From Ulvibacterium sp. (GTDB lineage: Bacteria; Bacteroidota; Bacteroidia; Flavobacteriales; Flavobacteriaceae): a stretch of 64,000 bases of DNA. A model generated the notes under the pieces. The model worked only from the letters and a program-made list of their open reading frames with translations, was not told the DNA's origin and did not search any database. The stretch spans positions 1 to 64,000 of the forward strand of contig NZ_JANQOO010000018.1 of assembly GCF_028285715.1 (NCBI RefSeq). Direction: 5' to 3'. The position numbers were made by a program, and so were the translations under genes. This document shows, piece by piece, positions 1 through 8,580 of this stretch (positions are counted from its first letter, which is position 1; every line of letters begins with the position of its first letter).

Positions 1-3
1 ACC

Positions 4-26
4 GCGTTTTTATTATATAAAAACGC
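4..26 (+). promoter_or_regulatory. Perfect hairpin just upstream of the first gene
   Basis: Perfect 10-bp inverted repeat (GCGTTTTTAT at 4-13, ATAAAAACGC at 17-26) with a 3-nt loop. It ends five bases before the ATG of the small exported protein at 32. It could be the terminator stem of a gene to the left of the window, or a 5' leader structure that limits access to the start codon. The window begins too close to tell. Confidence 0.45.
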
Positions 27-31
27 AAGTC

Positions 32-271
32 ATGAAAACGCTAGTAACTTTAATTTTTGTTCTCTTCATCGGAATCGCCGCCCAAGCCCAGGATACTACC
101 TCCGAAGTAAAGGTTGAGACTATTGAAATGGGAATCGTTACCGAGACTGTTGAAGAAGGGATTTCTTTCGAAAACACCACTGAGGTTGCCCGTTTGTACA
201 AGCGTTCCAATAGCAAGGTAAAGAAAGCCTTGTCTTTTACTACCAAAAGAAACCGCGCTAAATTGGCTTAA
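32..271 (+). CDS. Small exported protein, paralogue of the gene at 13482
   Basis: 79 aa. Residues 1-19 form a classical signal peptide (hydrophobic core LVTLIFVLFIGIA, cleavage likely after AQA), so the mature form is about 60 residues. The C-terminal third is basic and reads VARLYKRSNSKVKKALSF followed by a Lys/Arg-rich tail ending AKLA. The same block is present in the 85-aa protein at 13482, with 22 of the last 28 residues identical. The conserved EVKVE(T/S)IEMG block near residues 25-35 is shared too. No domain or function is recognised. The gene is convergent with the DUF1080 gene, 17 bp away, and sits just behind a perfect hairpin. The start at 32 is the only ATG that gives the signal peptide. 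Confidence 0.75.
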   Translation: MKTLVTLIFVLFIGIAAQAQDTTSEVKVETIEMGIVTETVEEGISFENTTEVARLYKRSNSKVKKALSFTTKRNRAKLA

Positions 272-288
272 TCCTTTCTTTTAAGGTA

Positions 289-1158
289 CTACCGATATTT
301 CCCAGGAACTTCCGAAATCTGTTTTATATATAAGTCCTTATAAAAAACCTCGGCGCCCTCGGATTGCAATATAATTTTTCCTGAATCGAGTTTTTCCTGG
401 GTGGACCTTTTTCTGGAATTGAAAAGTCGCATAACCACCTTCCCATTTACAATATGGATACTGGAATCCCCAAGGGCTATCAGTTCCACATCATTCCATT
501 CACCGTGGGGTCTTTCCGCATCAAAGGCCTTGAATACACGTCGCTTTGCCAAACTATCATGGGTGGCTGTCTTAAGTGTTTCGGCAAAATAATAGGAGCG
601 CAAAGGCGCATTGTCCTTATAGATATGATATATGCTGTCCTTTAGAACGCTCGGGATATCGATTTCCACATCGCCCACAGGCCAGTAATCACCCATGTCG
701 CCCTGTTGTACCTGCAGTTCCTGCGAATCCATCCAATTATGTACAGAACCGGGCACCCCAAAGCCATGATATAGTAAGCCACTGTCCCTGGGTCCATTTT
801 CCCTAGGGGAATGCATACCCTCTCCCCATTTTGTCTTTAGCTTTAGGTGGTAATTCCGATAATCCTGTGCTGTATAGATCATACCCCAGGCCACACCGGA
901 AATCCGGATGGCATTTCCATCCCCGGTGTCTACTAGGGTAATTACCCCTAAGGGGTCGTTATCCCGGCCAAAAGGGGTAAGGGTGTTGCCCAGGCTATCG
1001 GTTTGTACTTGGTATGGGGTTCCCAAATAACTATGCCAGCCGCTTAAATCCTTGCCATTCCAGAGAGCGGTCCATTGTTCTGCGGTCTCCGTTTTCTTTT
1101 TTTCGGATGTACAGGAGTAGAGTGCAATGATTAGGAATAGGACAAAAAACCTTTTCAT
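289..1158 (-). CDS. DUF1080 (3-keto-disaccharide hydrolase-like) lipoprotein
   Basis: 289 aa. The N-terminus is a lipoprotein signal with lipobox LYSC (Cys16), so the protein is probably anchored to a membrane facing the periplasm. The body matches the DUF1080 family (concanavalin-like fold): WTALWNGKDLSGWH near residue 30 and a GDVEIDIPS block near residue 165 are typical. Family members in Bacteroides act on 3-keto-glycosides, cleaving them by hydrolysis or elimination. That role here is inferred from the family, not shown. Other parts of such a pathway (GMC/small-subunit dehydrogenase, Gfo/Idh, TIM-barrel isomerase) are 38-44 kb away in this window. The gene lies 45 bp downstream of the SGNH esterase on the same strand and may share its transcript. 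Confidence 0.8.
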   Translation of the reverse strand: MKRFFVLFLIIALYSCTSEKKKTETAEQWTALWNGKDLSGWHSYLGTPYQVQTDSLGNTLTPFGRDNDPLGVITLVDTGDGNAIRISGVAWGMIYTAQDYRNYHLKLKTKWGEGMHSPRENGPRDSGLLYHGFGVPGSVHNWMDSQELQVQQGDMGDYWPVGDVEIDIPSVLKDSIYHIYKDNAPLRSYYFAETLKTATHDSLAKRRVFKAFDAERPHGEWNDVELIALGDSSIHIVNGKVVMRLFNSRKRSTQEKLDSGKIILQSEGAEVFYKDLYIKQISEVPGKYR

Positions 1159-1203
1159 GGTATGGATCTTTTAGGTTGCCGCCTTAAGATACTATAAATT
1201 AAT

Positions 1204-1896
1204 TCATTGCTGTAACACACCCTCCAAAACGGCCCATACGTTGTCGGCTACGATTTTTTGGCCTTCAACGGTTGGATGTATGCCGTCCTCTTGGTTCAAT
1301 TCGGGATTGCCCGCTACGCCCTCCAACAAAAAGGGTATCAAGGGTAATGTATTCTTTTCCGCCAGCTCAGGAAAAATTTTGCGGAATTCCGAGGTGTAGT
1401 CCTGTCCCATATTCGGTGGTATTTGCATACCGGCAAGCACAATTTGTGTATTGGGATTTTTTTCCAGTACGGCATCAATAATGGCCTGTAAATTGGTTCG
1501 GGTCTCCTCCAAGGGAATCCCCCGTAACCCATCATTGGCACCCAATTCCAGAATAAAAATATCGGCCTTTTGGTTCAATACCCAATCCAGGCGGTTTCTT
1601 CCACTGGCCGTGGTCTCCCCACTAAGTCCTGAATTGATGACCGTATAATCCATACCCAAGGAATCCAGGGTACCTTGAATAAGGGCAGGGAAGGCCTCTT
1701 GGGGATCCAGGCCCAGTCCCGCGGTAAGGCTATCACCAAAGAAAATAATGGCCTTATTGTCCTTCTTGTTGATCTCCTCCGTTGACGTATCTGCCGATTC
1801 AGTAGCGGCATCTTCCGATTTTTGGGTGGATTTGCCTCCACAGGATAACAAAAGGAGAAGGGAGAAAAAATAACAAAGTTTTAAGAGTGTATGCAT
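1204..1896 (-). CDS. SGNH-family arylesterase/lysophospholipase, lipoprotein (TesA-like)
   Basis: 230 aa. It begins with a lipoprotein signal (lipobox LLSC, Cys19) and a Ser/Thr/Glu-rich linker. The SGNH hydrolase core starts near residue 49: GDSLTAG (nucleophile Ser56), the Gly of NSGLSGET near 90, GANDG (Asn121) and DGIHP (Asp204, His207) supply the catalytic and oxyanion residues. This matches the TesA/arylesterase branch, which hydrolyses esters or thioesters in the periplasm. It is divergent from the YbbA/YbbP-like ABC genes, the same arrangement as tesA-ybbA-ybbP in Escherichia coli, which strengthens the call. Substrate is unknown. Confidence 0.85.
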   Translation of the reverse strand: MHTLLKLCYFFSLLLLLSCGGKSTQKSEDAATESADTSTEEINKKDNKAIIFFGDSLTAGLGLDPQEAFPALIQGTLDSLGMDYTVINSGLSGETTASGRNRLDWVLNQKADIFILELGANDGLRGIPLEETRTNLQAIIDAVLEKNPNTQIVLAGMQIPPNMGQDYTSEFRKIFPELAEKNTLPLIPFLLEGVAGNPELNQEDGIHPTVEGQKIVADNVWAVLEGVLQQ

Positions 1897-1970
1897 GCTG
1901 CCGAGGTCTAAATATCAAAATCATTTCCTTATTTTGTTCTTTTGGCCCATGGGCATTTCAGTAAAGAACT

Positions 1971-2660
1971 ATGACAAAGATATTAAACGTTAGTCACCTT
2001 GGGAAGACCTATACCAGTGGTTCCAAAGAATTAACGGTATTGGACGATATATCCTTTACAATAGACGAAGGGGATACCTTTGCTATCGTAGGACCTTCAG
2101 GAAGCGGAAAGACTACCTTGTTAGGGCTTTGCGCGGGGCTGGACAAGCCGGGTACTGGTAGCATTGAACTATGTGGCACCGAACTTCAATCCCTCAATGA
2201 GGATGAAAGGGCATTGTTGCGTAATCAAAAAGTAGGGTTCATTTTTCAGGATTTTCAACTGTTACCTACCTTGACCGCCCTGGAGAACGTAAGCGTGCCC
2301 CTTGAATTGCAAGGGGCTAAAAATGCAGGCATTGTGGCGCGGGAGCTTTTGGAGAAAGTCGGATTGGCCGGTCGTGTAAACCATTACCCCTCACAACTTT
2401 CCGGGGGGGAGCAACAGCGTGTGGCCTTGGCCCGTGCCTTTTCCAATAGCCCCTCGATTCTGTTTGCCGATGAACCTACGGGAAATCTGGATGAGGAGAC
2501 TGGCGAGAAAGTGGTACAACTACTTTTTGAACTCAACAAGGAGGCCGGTACCACTCTGGTAATCGTAACCCACGATTTGGACCTTGCCCGGAAAACACAG
2601 CATATCCTTAGACTAAAGGGCGGAAAAATATTGGCAGAGGAAAAAGCACCGGCATTGTGA
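1971..2660 (+). CDS. ABC transporter ATPase, YbbA/LolD type
   Basis: 229 aa, normal length for the LolD/MacB class of ATPases. Walker A GPSGSGKT at 41-48, Q-loop near IFQDFQLL, signature LSGGEQ at 143-148 and Walker B ILFADE at 163-168 are all intact. It should power the FtsX-type permease encoded next. The stop overlaps the GTG start of that permease in the tetranucleotide GTGA, which implies translational coupling. The gene starts 74 bp from the divergent SGNH esterase. YbbA/YbbP-type systems are thought to move or extract envelope lipids or lipophilic compounds. The substrate here cannot be read from sequence. Confidence 0.9.
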   Translation: MTKILNVSHLGKTYTSGSKELTVLDDISFTIDEGDTFAIVGPSGSGKTTLLGLCAGLDKPGTGSIELCGTELQSLNEDERALLRNQKVGFIFQDFQLLPTLTALENVSVPLELQGAKNAGIVARELLEKVGLAGRVNHYPSQLSGGEQQRVALARAFSNSPSILFADEPTGNLDEETGEKVVQLLFELNKEAGTTLVIVTHDLDLARKTQHILRLKGGKILAEEKAPAL

Positions 2661-5212
2661 GCAATAACGACCGAAATTTGAAGACTACCGCCGGTACCCG
2701 TTGGTTGTTGAAGATGGCTTGGCGGGACAGTAAGGCCAGTGGGAAACGGTTGCTACTTTTTATGGCCTCCATTATTCTAGGTATTGCAGCGGTAGTTTCC
2801 ATCCAATCCTTTAGCGAAAGTCTTAAAGAGAATATCGCCCTACAATCCAAGGCCCTTATGGGTGCCGATTTTACCATAGAAACCAAGCAATTGCCTACTG
2901 AAAAAGTCCAGGCTCTTATTGATTCCCTAGGCGCCGAGGCGATGGAAGTGAAATTTGTTTCCATGGCCGCCTTCCCCAAGAGCGGGTCCACCAAATTGGT
3001 GGAAGTTCGCGGAATAGAAGGGGGGTATCCGTTATATGGTGATCTAGAAACCTATCCCGAGAATGCCGGGGATACCTATCAAGAACAGAAGGGGGCCCTG
3101 GTAGACGCCACTGTGATGCTGCAGTTTAACCTTGAAGTAGGGGATGATATAAAAATTGGGGATGTTACCTTTCCCATTACGGGACGTTTGGATTCCGGTC
3201 CCGGAACTACGGGTGTTTTTAGTTCGATAGCCCCACCGGTCTGGGTACCTTATGGATCCATTGAGGCTACAGGGCTGCTACAGACCGGAAGTCGTATAGA
3301 GTACAATTATTTTTTTGAGGCCGATCCGGATACCGATTTAGAGAAATTAAATGATGCGCTAGATCCCATGCTCGATGCCGAAAAGGCCGACCTGGATGTG
3401 CATACGGTAACGAGTCGACGCATGGGACGTAGATTCGGGAATGTAGGTAAGTTTTTGAATTTGGTGGCGTTTATCGCCTTGTTGTTAGGCTGTGTGGGCA
3501 TCGCCAGTTCGGTACATATTTATATCAAGGAAAAATTACGTTCTATCGCGGTACTGAAATGCATCGGGGCTACCCGAAAACAGACGTTTTTGATCTATCT
3601 CCTACAAATTGCGGGATTGGGACTTTTGGGTGGAATTATCGGGACCGTAGCGGGCTTGATCCTTCAGCAATCCTTTCCGTTGTTGCTGCAGGATTTTCTG
3701 CCTTTTGAAGTAGTGCTTTCGCTTTCGCCAAGGCCCGTTATTATGGGATTGTTGCTCGGTATTTTGATGTCCGTCCTCTTTGCGCTGTTACCATTGTTGG
3801 GTACATGGTTCGTCTCGCCCTTACAGGTTCTCCGTATTCAGGAAGGTACTCCGGTTCGTTCTCGAAGAGCCGTAGTATTGGTCATGGGGGGCATTCTTTT
3901 GTTTGTTCTGGGGTTTGCCCAATGGTTGTTGGATAATTGGAGATATTCCCTCTATTTTGTGCTGAGCGTCTTGGCCGTATTTTCAATTTTGGGGGGACTG
4001 GCCAACTTGCTAATGCGCGGGGTAAAAAAATATTTTCCTACCTCTTGGGGCTTCACCGCCCGTCAAAGTCTACTGAATCTCTTTCGCCCGAATAACCAGA
4101 CCTTGGTCTTGATCTTGGCCATTGGGGTAGGGGCTTTCCTGATCAGTACGCTTTATTTTAGCAAAGATATCCTATTGGCCAAGGCTAGGGTGGAGGATAG
4201 TTCACAGAGTCCGAATATCATTCTCTTGGATGTACAAACCGAGCAAAAGGATTCCGTGGCCGAGAGTATATTGCCCAAAGGGCTTCCGGTCATTGACAAT
4301 ATTCCTATTGTTACGATGCGTATCCATAGTATAAAGGGCAGAGGCGTAAATGAACTTCGCCAAGATACCGTCTTGAATATGAACAAATGGATCCTTAACC
4401 ATGAGTTTAGGGTTACCTATCGCGACTCATTGATCGATTCGGAGATGCTTACTGATGGTGAATGGATTTCCCAAGCCGATACGGACACTCCTATCCCTAT
4501 CTCTTTGGCCGATAATATTGCCAGGGATGCCAAGGTGGTGGTCGGGGATACTATATTATTCAATGTTCAGGGCGTATTGATGAAGACTTTTGTGGGGAGC
4601 GTACGGGCGGTGGACTGGGGCCGTATGCAACCCAACTTTTCCATACTCTTTCCCCAGGGCATCTTGGAAAACGCGCCCCAATTTCATGTTTTGACCACCA
4701 GGGCGCCGGATGAGGCGGTTTCTGCGCAATTGCAGCGGGAACTGGTCCGCAAGTTTCCCAATGTTTCCATTTTGGACCTGCGTCAGCTCCTCGGGATATT
4801 GGAGAGTATTCTGGACAAGATTTCGTGGGTTATCAACTTTATGGCCTTTTTTAGTATCCTTACAGGTATCATTGTGCTCATTGGTTCGGTACGAACCAGT
4901 AAGTATCAACGTATTCGGGAAAATGTTTTGTTGCGAACCTTGGGAGCCAAGAGTCCCCAAATCTTAAGAATTACCGCTTTGGAATACCTGTATTTGGGCG
5001 TTTTGGGAAGTACCATGGGTATCTTGCTCTCCCTGTTCGGGGCACAATTACTGGCACGTTTTGTATTTGAGGTGCCCTTTGTACCCTCATGGGCGCCTTT
5101 CCTGATTTTATTGCCCGGAATTACGGCCCTTGTTTTGTTGATCGGATTGGGCAATAGCCGTAGTGTTATCCAAAGTCCACCTCTGGAAGTGCTACGGAAG
5201 GAGGGAGGTTAA
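2657..5212 (+). CDS. ABC transporter permease, YbbP-like, two FtsX domains
   Basis: 851 aa, similar to the E. coli YbbP size class. One transmembrane helix lies near residues 28-50. A periplasmic MacB-like region of about 200 residues follows, then a first FtsX domain with three to four helices (about 270-400), a central helix pair and a second periplasmic region, and a C-terminal FtsX domain (about 725-840). The start is GTG, overlapping the ATPase stop by four bases (GTGA), which fits coupling. The protein would form the membrane part of the transporter with the ATPase before it. No frameshift is seen over the full 2.5 kb. Confidence 0.88.
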   Translation: MSNNDRNLKTTAGTRWLLKMAWRDSKASGKRLLLFMASIILGIAAVVSIQSFSESLKENIALQSKALMGADFTIETKQLPTEKVQALIDSLGAEAMEVKFVSMAAFPKSGSTKLVEVRGIEGGYPLYGDLETYPENAGDTYQEQKGALVDATVMLQFNLEVGDDIKIGDVTFPITGRLDSGPGTTGVFSSIAPPVWVPYGSIEATGLLQTGSRIEYNYFFEADPDTDLEKLNDALDPMLDAEKADLDVHTVTSRRMGRRFGNVGKFLNLVAFIALLLGCVGIASSVHIYIKEKLRSIAVLKCIGATRKQTFLIYLLQIAGLGLLGGIIGTVAGLILQQSFPLLLQDFLPFEVVLSLSPRPVIMGLLLGILMSVLFALLPLLGTWFVSPLQVLRIQEGTPVRSRRAVVLVMGGILLFVLGFAQWLLDNWRYSLYFVLSVLAVFSILGGLANLLMRGVKKYFPTSWGFTARQSLLNLFRPNNQTLVLILAIGVGAFLISTLYFSKDILLAKARVEDSSQSPNIILLDVQTEQKDSVAESILPKGLPVIDNIPIVTMRIHSIKGRGVNELRQDTVLNMNKWILNHEFRVTYRDSLIDSEMLTDGEWISQADTDTPIPISLADNIARDAKVVVGDTILFNVQGVLMKTFVGSVRAVDWGRMQPNFSILFPQGILENAPQFHVLTTRAPDEAVSAQLQRELVRKFPNVSILDLRQLLGILESILDKISWVINFMAFFSILTGIIVLIGSVRTSKYQRIRENVLLRTLGAKSPQILRITALEYLYLGVLGSTMGILLSLFGAQLLARFVFEVPFVPSWAPFLILLPGITALVLLIGLGNSRSVIQSPPLEVLRKEGG

Positions 5213-5279
5213 ACAACCCTATATTTTGGAGCGGCAAAAAACCGAAAATGATTCAATTAAATTCCAACTAAGACCTATT

Positions 5280-6233
5280 ATGAATTACAGAAATATCCCC
5301 AAAACTGATTTAAAGGTGTCCGAAATTTGTCTGGGTACTTGGGCCATGGGCAATGATTTCTGGGGTGATGTAGATGACAATGCTTCCATAAAGACCATAC
5401 AGGCGGCGCTGGACTCGGGCATCAATTTTATCGATACGGCACCGGCTTATGGTGCCGGACACGCGGAAAGTGTGGTAGGCCAAGCTATAAAGGGAAATCG
5501 CGATAAGATAATCCTCGGAACAAAAACCGGGGTTACCCGTACTTCGGACAGTTTTTTGCGAGACCTTAGACCCGAGACCATTCTTAGGGAAATCGATGAA
5601 TCGCTCTCACGTTTGGGAACGGATTATATCGATCTATATCAGATACATTGGCCAGATGTCAATACTCCTTTGGAGGATTCCCTGGAGACCCTTTTAAAAC
5701 TTCAAGAGCAAGGCAAATTCCGTTATTTGGGGGTTTCCAATTTTACTGTGGAGCTGATGGAACAGGCCAAGGACTTGGTCAACATTGTAAGTTTGCAGCC
5801 CAATTATTCCATGCTCCAACGAAAGATAGAAGAAACTTTGGTTCCCTATTGCGTTAAAAACGAAGTTGGACTTGTCACCTACGGTACCCTTTCAGGCGGC
5901 TTGTTGACCGGGAAGTATCGGGAACTCCCTAATTTTGAGGAAAATGATAATCGCAGTCGCTTTTACAATTATTATCGGCCCGAAATTTGGCCTCAGATCC
6001 AGGGGCTTTTGTCACTTCTGGATGTTTTGGCGGAAAAACACGAATGCCCCGTTTCCTATATTGCCATCGCCTGGGCCCTACAAAAACCGGGCATTGTTTC
6101 AGTACTGGTCGGTGCCAAGAATGAAGGTCAAGTAATTTCCAATGCGGCCGCATCCAACATCCGGTTAACCAAAGACGAAGTTCTGGAAATTGACCGCTAT
6201 ATTCGAAAGGAATTGGGAGATGTTGCTTTTTAG
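5280..6233 (+). CDS. Aldo/keto reductase
   Basis: 317 aa from the ATG at 5280. A longer open frame reaches back to 5163, but that would overlap the permease and adds 39 residues unrelated to the family, so 5280 is preferred. The (beta/alpha)8 aldo/keto reductase core is clear: LGTWAMG near 18-24, catalytic tetrad Asp52, Tyr57, Lys82 and His123, and NADP-binding residues toward the C-terminus (SVLVGAKN). These enzymes reduce carbonyls of sugars and other aldehydes or ketones in the cytoplasm with NADPH. The 3' end is 10 bp from the convergent phosphotriesterase-family gene. Substrate is unknown. Confidence 0.9.
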   Translation: MNYRNIPKTDLKVSEICLGTWAMGNDFWGDVDDNASIKTIQAALDSGINFIDTAPAYGAGHAESVVGQAIKGNRDKIILGTKTGVTRTSDSFLRDLRPETILREIDESLSRLGTDYIDLYQIHWPDVNTPLEDSLETLLKLQEQGKFRYLGVSNFTVELMEQAKDLVNIVSLQPNYSMLQRKIEETLVPYCVKNEVGLVTYGTLSGGLLTGKYRELPNFEENDNRSRFYNYYRPEIWPQIQGLLSLLDVLAEKHECPVSYIAIAWALQKPGIVSVLVGAKNEGQVISNAAASNIRLTKDEVLEIDRYIRKELGDVAF

Positions 6234-6243
6234 CAACAAAGAT

Positions 6244-7272
6244 TTAAGGGGTCAAGGAGTAGGCTTTCAAAGGATTTTTGATAGTTATTAGTTCTATTTC
6301 GGCTTGGGTAAACCCCAACTGTTGAAGCCTTGGAAGTAATAAATTATATATGGTTTGGTAAGGCACATTTTTTCCCTTATCGAATGGAACGAGCTTGATA
6401 ACACCCTTTTCATCTTCCACGCCCCAACCATTGTCATGGGAAATCATAAGTTGGGAAAGTAGCTGGTTTTCCCTTAACACGCGTATCATATTTACGTAAC
6501 TGTCCAGTTTTTCGGAACTTACGCCATCCAAACTGATCCATACCCCTTTCTGGGCAAGGGCCAGTCTTTCGTCGTCCTTTCCATTTTGGGCATGGACCCA
6601 TATCATATTTTTTCCATCTACGCCTGCCGCCGCAATAATTTGGTATTGCGAAAGGGCCGCCTCACCATCACCGGTATGCATGGCCATTTGTAGACCACTT
6701 TTTTTATGGAGGATGATTGCAGCCTGTAACAACTTCTCCTCAATGGTATCCAAGGGCCCCTTTCCAACGCCCAGTTTTATAAATCCAGGCCGGATACCGG
6801 TATCCCCGATACCTTTTCGCCATTCTTGTTCCCAGCGTTTCGCCAAGGCCTCGCTACTTTCGGTATAAGCGTGTTTGGGCAGGAATTTCTTGTTAACTGC
6901 GGCGTAGTATCCCGTATTGGTAACGATTTTAAGACCTGAAAGTTCAGAAAGCGCTTTGAGCAATTCCACATCCCGGCCAATATAGTTTGGGGTACATTCA
7001 AAGAACAGACCATAGCCTCTTTCCTTTAGTTTTTTAAGATAGGGCAAGATGGAAGTTATGGCCATATGCCTGGGATAACGTGGTTGGGGTGCGATTTCCG
7101 CGCCCAAAAAATCCGTGGTAACATGTTCATGAGGTAAAACATTCCCCAGATTTTCCAAACCAACCTTCCCGGTGACCGTCATGATAAAGGCATCTTTAGG
7201 TTCCTCTTGAGACCACAAATGACTGAGGCTTATCATTAATACTACAGCAAAAAGAAATACTATCGGTCTCAT
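6244..7272 (-). CDS. Secreted phosphotriesterase-family metal hydrolase
   Basis: 342 aa. A signal peptide (about 1-21) directs export. All six metal ligands of the phosphotriesterase/lactonase family are visible: HEH at 48-50, the carboxylatable Lys166 in FIKLGVG, His199 in MHTGDG, His227 in WVHAQN and Asp280 in SHDNGW. The enzyme is therefore probably an active binuclear-metal amidohydrolase. Family members hydrolyse phosphotriesters, lactones or esters; the true substrate is not predictable. It lies 15 bp downstream of the acetyl-xylan-esterase-like gene on the same strand, suggesting co-expression and a shared extracytoplasmic substrate. A second, cytoplasmic family member is encoded at 47684. 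Confidence 0.85.
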   Translation of the reverse strand: MRPIVFLFAVVLMISLSHLWSQEEPKDAFIMTVTGKVGLENLGNVLPHEHVTTDFLGAEIAPQPRYPRHMAITSILPYLKKLKERGYGLFFECTPNYIGRDVELLKALSELSGLKIVTNTGYYAAVNKKFLPKHAYTESSEALAKRWEQEWRKGIGDTGIRPGFIKLGVGKGPLDTIEEKLLQAAIILHKKSGLQMAMHTGDGEAALSQYQIIAAAGVDGKNMIWVHAQNGKDDERLALAQKGVWISLDGVSSEKLDSYVNMIRVLRENQLLSQLMISHDNGWGVEDEKGVIKLVPFDKGKNVPYQTIYNLLLPRLQQLGFTQAEIELITIKNPLKAYSLTP

Positions 7273-7287
7273 GACTATCTCATAGTT

Positions 7288-8580
7288 CTAGTCGTTCAGT
7301 TGTCTATACAGCCAGGCGTTACGCAATTCCCTTTGTTCGGGAAAAGTCCAATGTTGGGTTTCCTGAAAAACATGCAGTTCCTTTTTGGCATCGATCAGGT
7401 TATAGGCGGCATACATAGAAGCCGGCGGGCAAACATTATCATTGTACCCCCAGCTGTACCATCCGGGGACCTTTACAAAACGGGCGAAGTTCACCACATC
7501 AAAGTATTTGGAGGTTTCTATTTTCTCCGGTTTATTGGTATACTCATCCACAAAGATTTGGGGCCAACCTCCGGCACGGCCGTGCAAAAACCCGGTCAAA
7601 TCGGAAAGGGCGGGATAAAATGCCGCCAAATAATCGATGCGATCATCCAAGCCTGCGGTGATAATGGAAAGTGCTCCTCCCTGACTTCCTCCAGTGACTC
7701 CAATATCCTCACCATTAAAGCTTTCAAGACTTTCAATAAAATCCACGGCCCGGACACAACCTAAATAAACCCGTTTGTAATAGGCATTGTCCTTATCGTC
7801 CAGATTGGTGGTCCAATAGCTGTTCAAAGCCCCTTGCATAAGATTGTCATACACTTTCTTCTCCATATTTACAGGTATCCCATGGATACCAATGGTAAAG
7901 GATAGGAATCCGGCCTCGGCATCGGAAACCTCACCATAGTAAGGTCGGATTCCGGCACCGGGTACCCGAAGGATAGCCGGATGTTTTCCTTCCTTTTTTG
8001 GTCTACATAGTATTCCGTAGATTTTACCTTTAATGTTGTTTAATTCTACATGATAGACATCTACTTTATCCGTACATCTTTCCGGTAGTAAGGTCATGAT
8101 TGGGTTTATGGGAATCTCTGCCAAGGCTTTCTTGCCTTGGTTCCAGAATTCCTCAAAATCCTTGGGTAGGGTAGTGGTCGGTTCTATTTTATGAGGGGCA
8201 AAACCCACCGTGGTATACGAGGAATATTCTTTGCCATCCACGGTTACGGTGGCCGTACAGCGTAGAAAACCGGGCTCATCCATTTTCCCGGCCTTTACTT
8301 TTGCGCTCCCATTTTTTAGGGATACGGTACCCTTGTCCCAAATTTTTAACGTCCGATACCCAGGATCAGGTTGTATGGTGTAGCTGATTTGAATGCCTTC
8401 CATGGGCATATTGTTCCGCAATACGGAAATGGAGAATTCGGGTCGATCTCCAATAGCATAAGTCCAGTCGGTTTGGTCTGGGGAAACGATCACCTTTACC
8501 AATTTCCTTTGGGGCTGGGCATGTACATAAAGGGAAAGGAGTGCAATACAAATAAGGGAGAGATATAGTCTAGTATTCAT
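7288..8580 (-). CDS. Secreted acetyl-xylan-esterase-like (AXE1) hydrolase
   Basis: 430 aa from the ATG at 8580, chosen because it places a good signal peptide (LSLICIALLSLYVHA) at the N-terminus; the open frame extends ten codons further. Residues about 25-130 look like an Ig-like accessory domain. The C-terminal alpha/beta-hydrolase domain has the nucleophile motif TGGSQGG, an acid residue region near YNDNVCPP and a His in ETQHWTF. The fold fits AXE1 (cephalosporin C deacetylase/acetyl xylan esterase), enzymes that remove acetyl groups from sugars. It is probably transcribed with the phosphotriesterase-family gene 15 bp downstream. Confidence 0.82.
   Translation of the reverse strand: MNTRLYLSLICIALLSLYVHAQPQRKLVKVIVSPDQTDWTYAIGDRPEFSISVLRNNMPMEGIQISYTIQPDPGYRTLKIWDKGTVSLKNGSAKVKAGKMDEPGFLRCTATVTVDGKEYSSYTTVGFAPHKIEPTTTLPKDFEEFWNQGKKALAEIPINPIMTLLPERCTDKVDVYHVELNNIKGKIYGILCRPKKEGKHPAILRVPGAGIRPYYGEVSDAEAGFLSFTIGIHGIPVNMEKKVYDNLMQGALNSYWTTNLDDKDNAYYKRVYLGCVRAVDFIESLESFNGEDIGVTGGSQGGALSIITAGLDDRIDYLAAFYPALSDLTGFLHGRAGGWPQIFVDEYTNKPEKIETSKYFDVVNFARFVKVPGWYSWGYNDNVCPPASMYAAYNLIDAKKELHVFQETQHWTFPEQRELRNAWLYRQLND

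Noticed and set aside
4556-4960. 134-aa open frame antisense to the ABC permease
   Set aside because: It is a shadow of a strongly supported coding frame with no independent features.
5163-5279. Upstream extension of the aldo/keto reductase frame
   Set aside because: It overlaps the permease gene and the added 39 residues do not look like the family; the ATG at 5280 fits the normal N-terminus.
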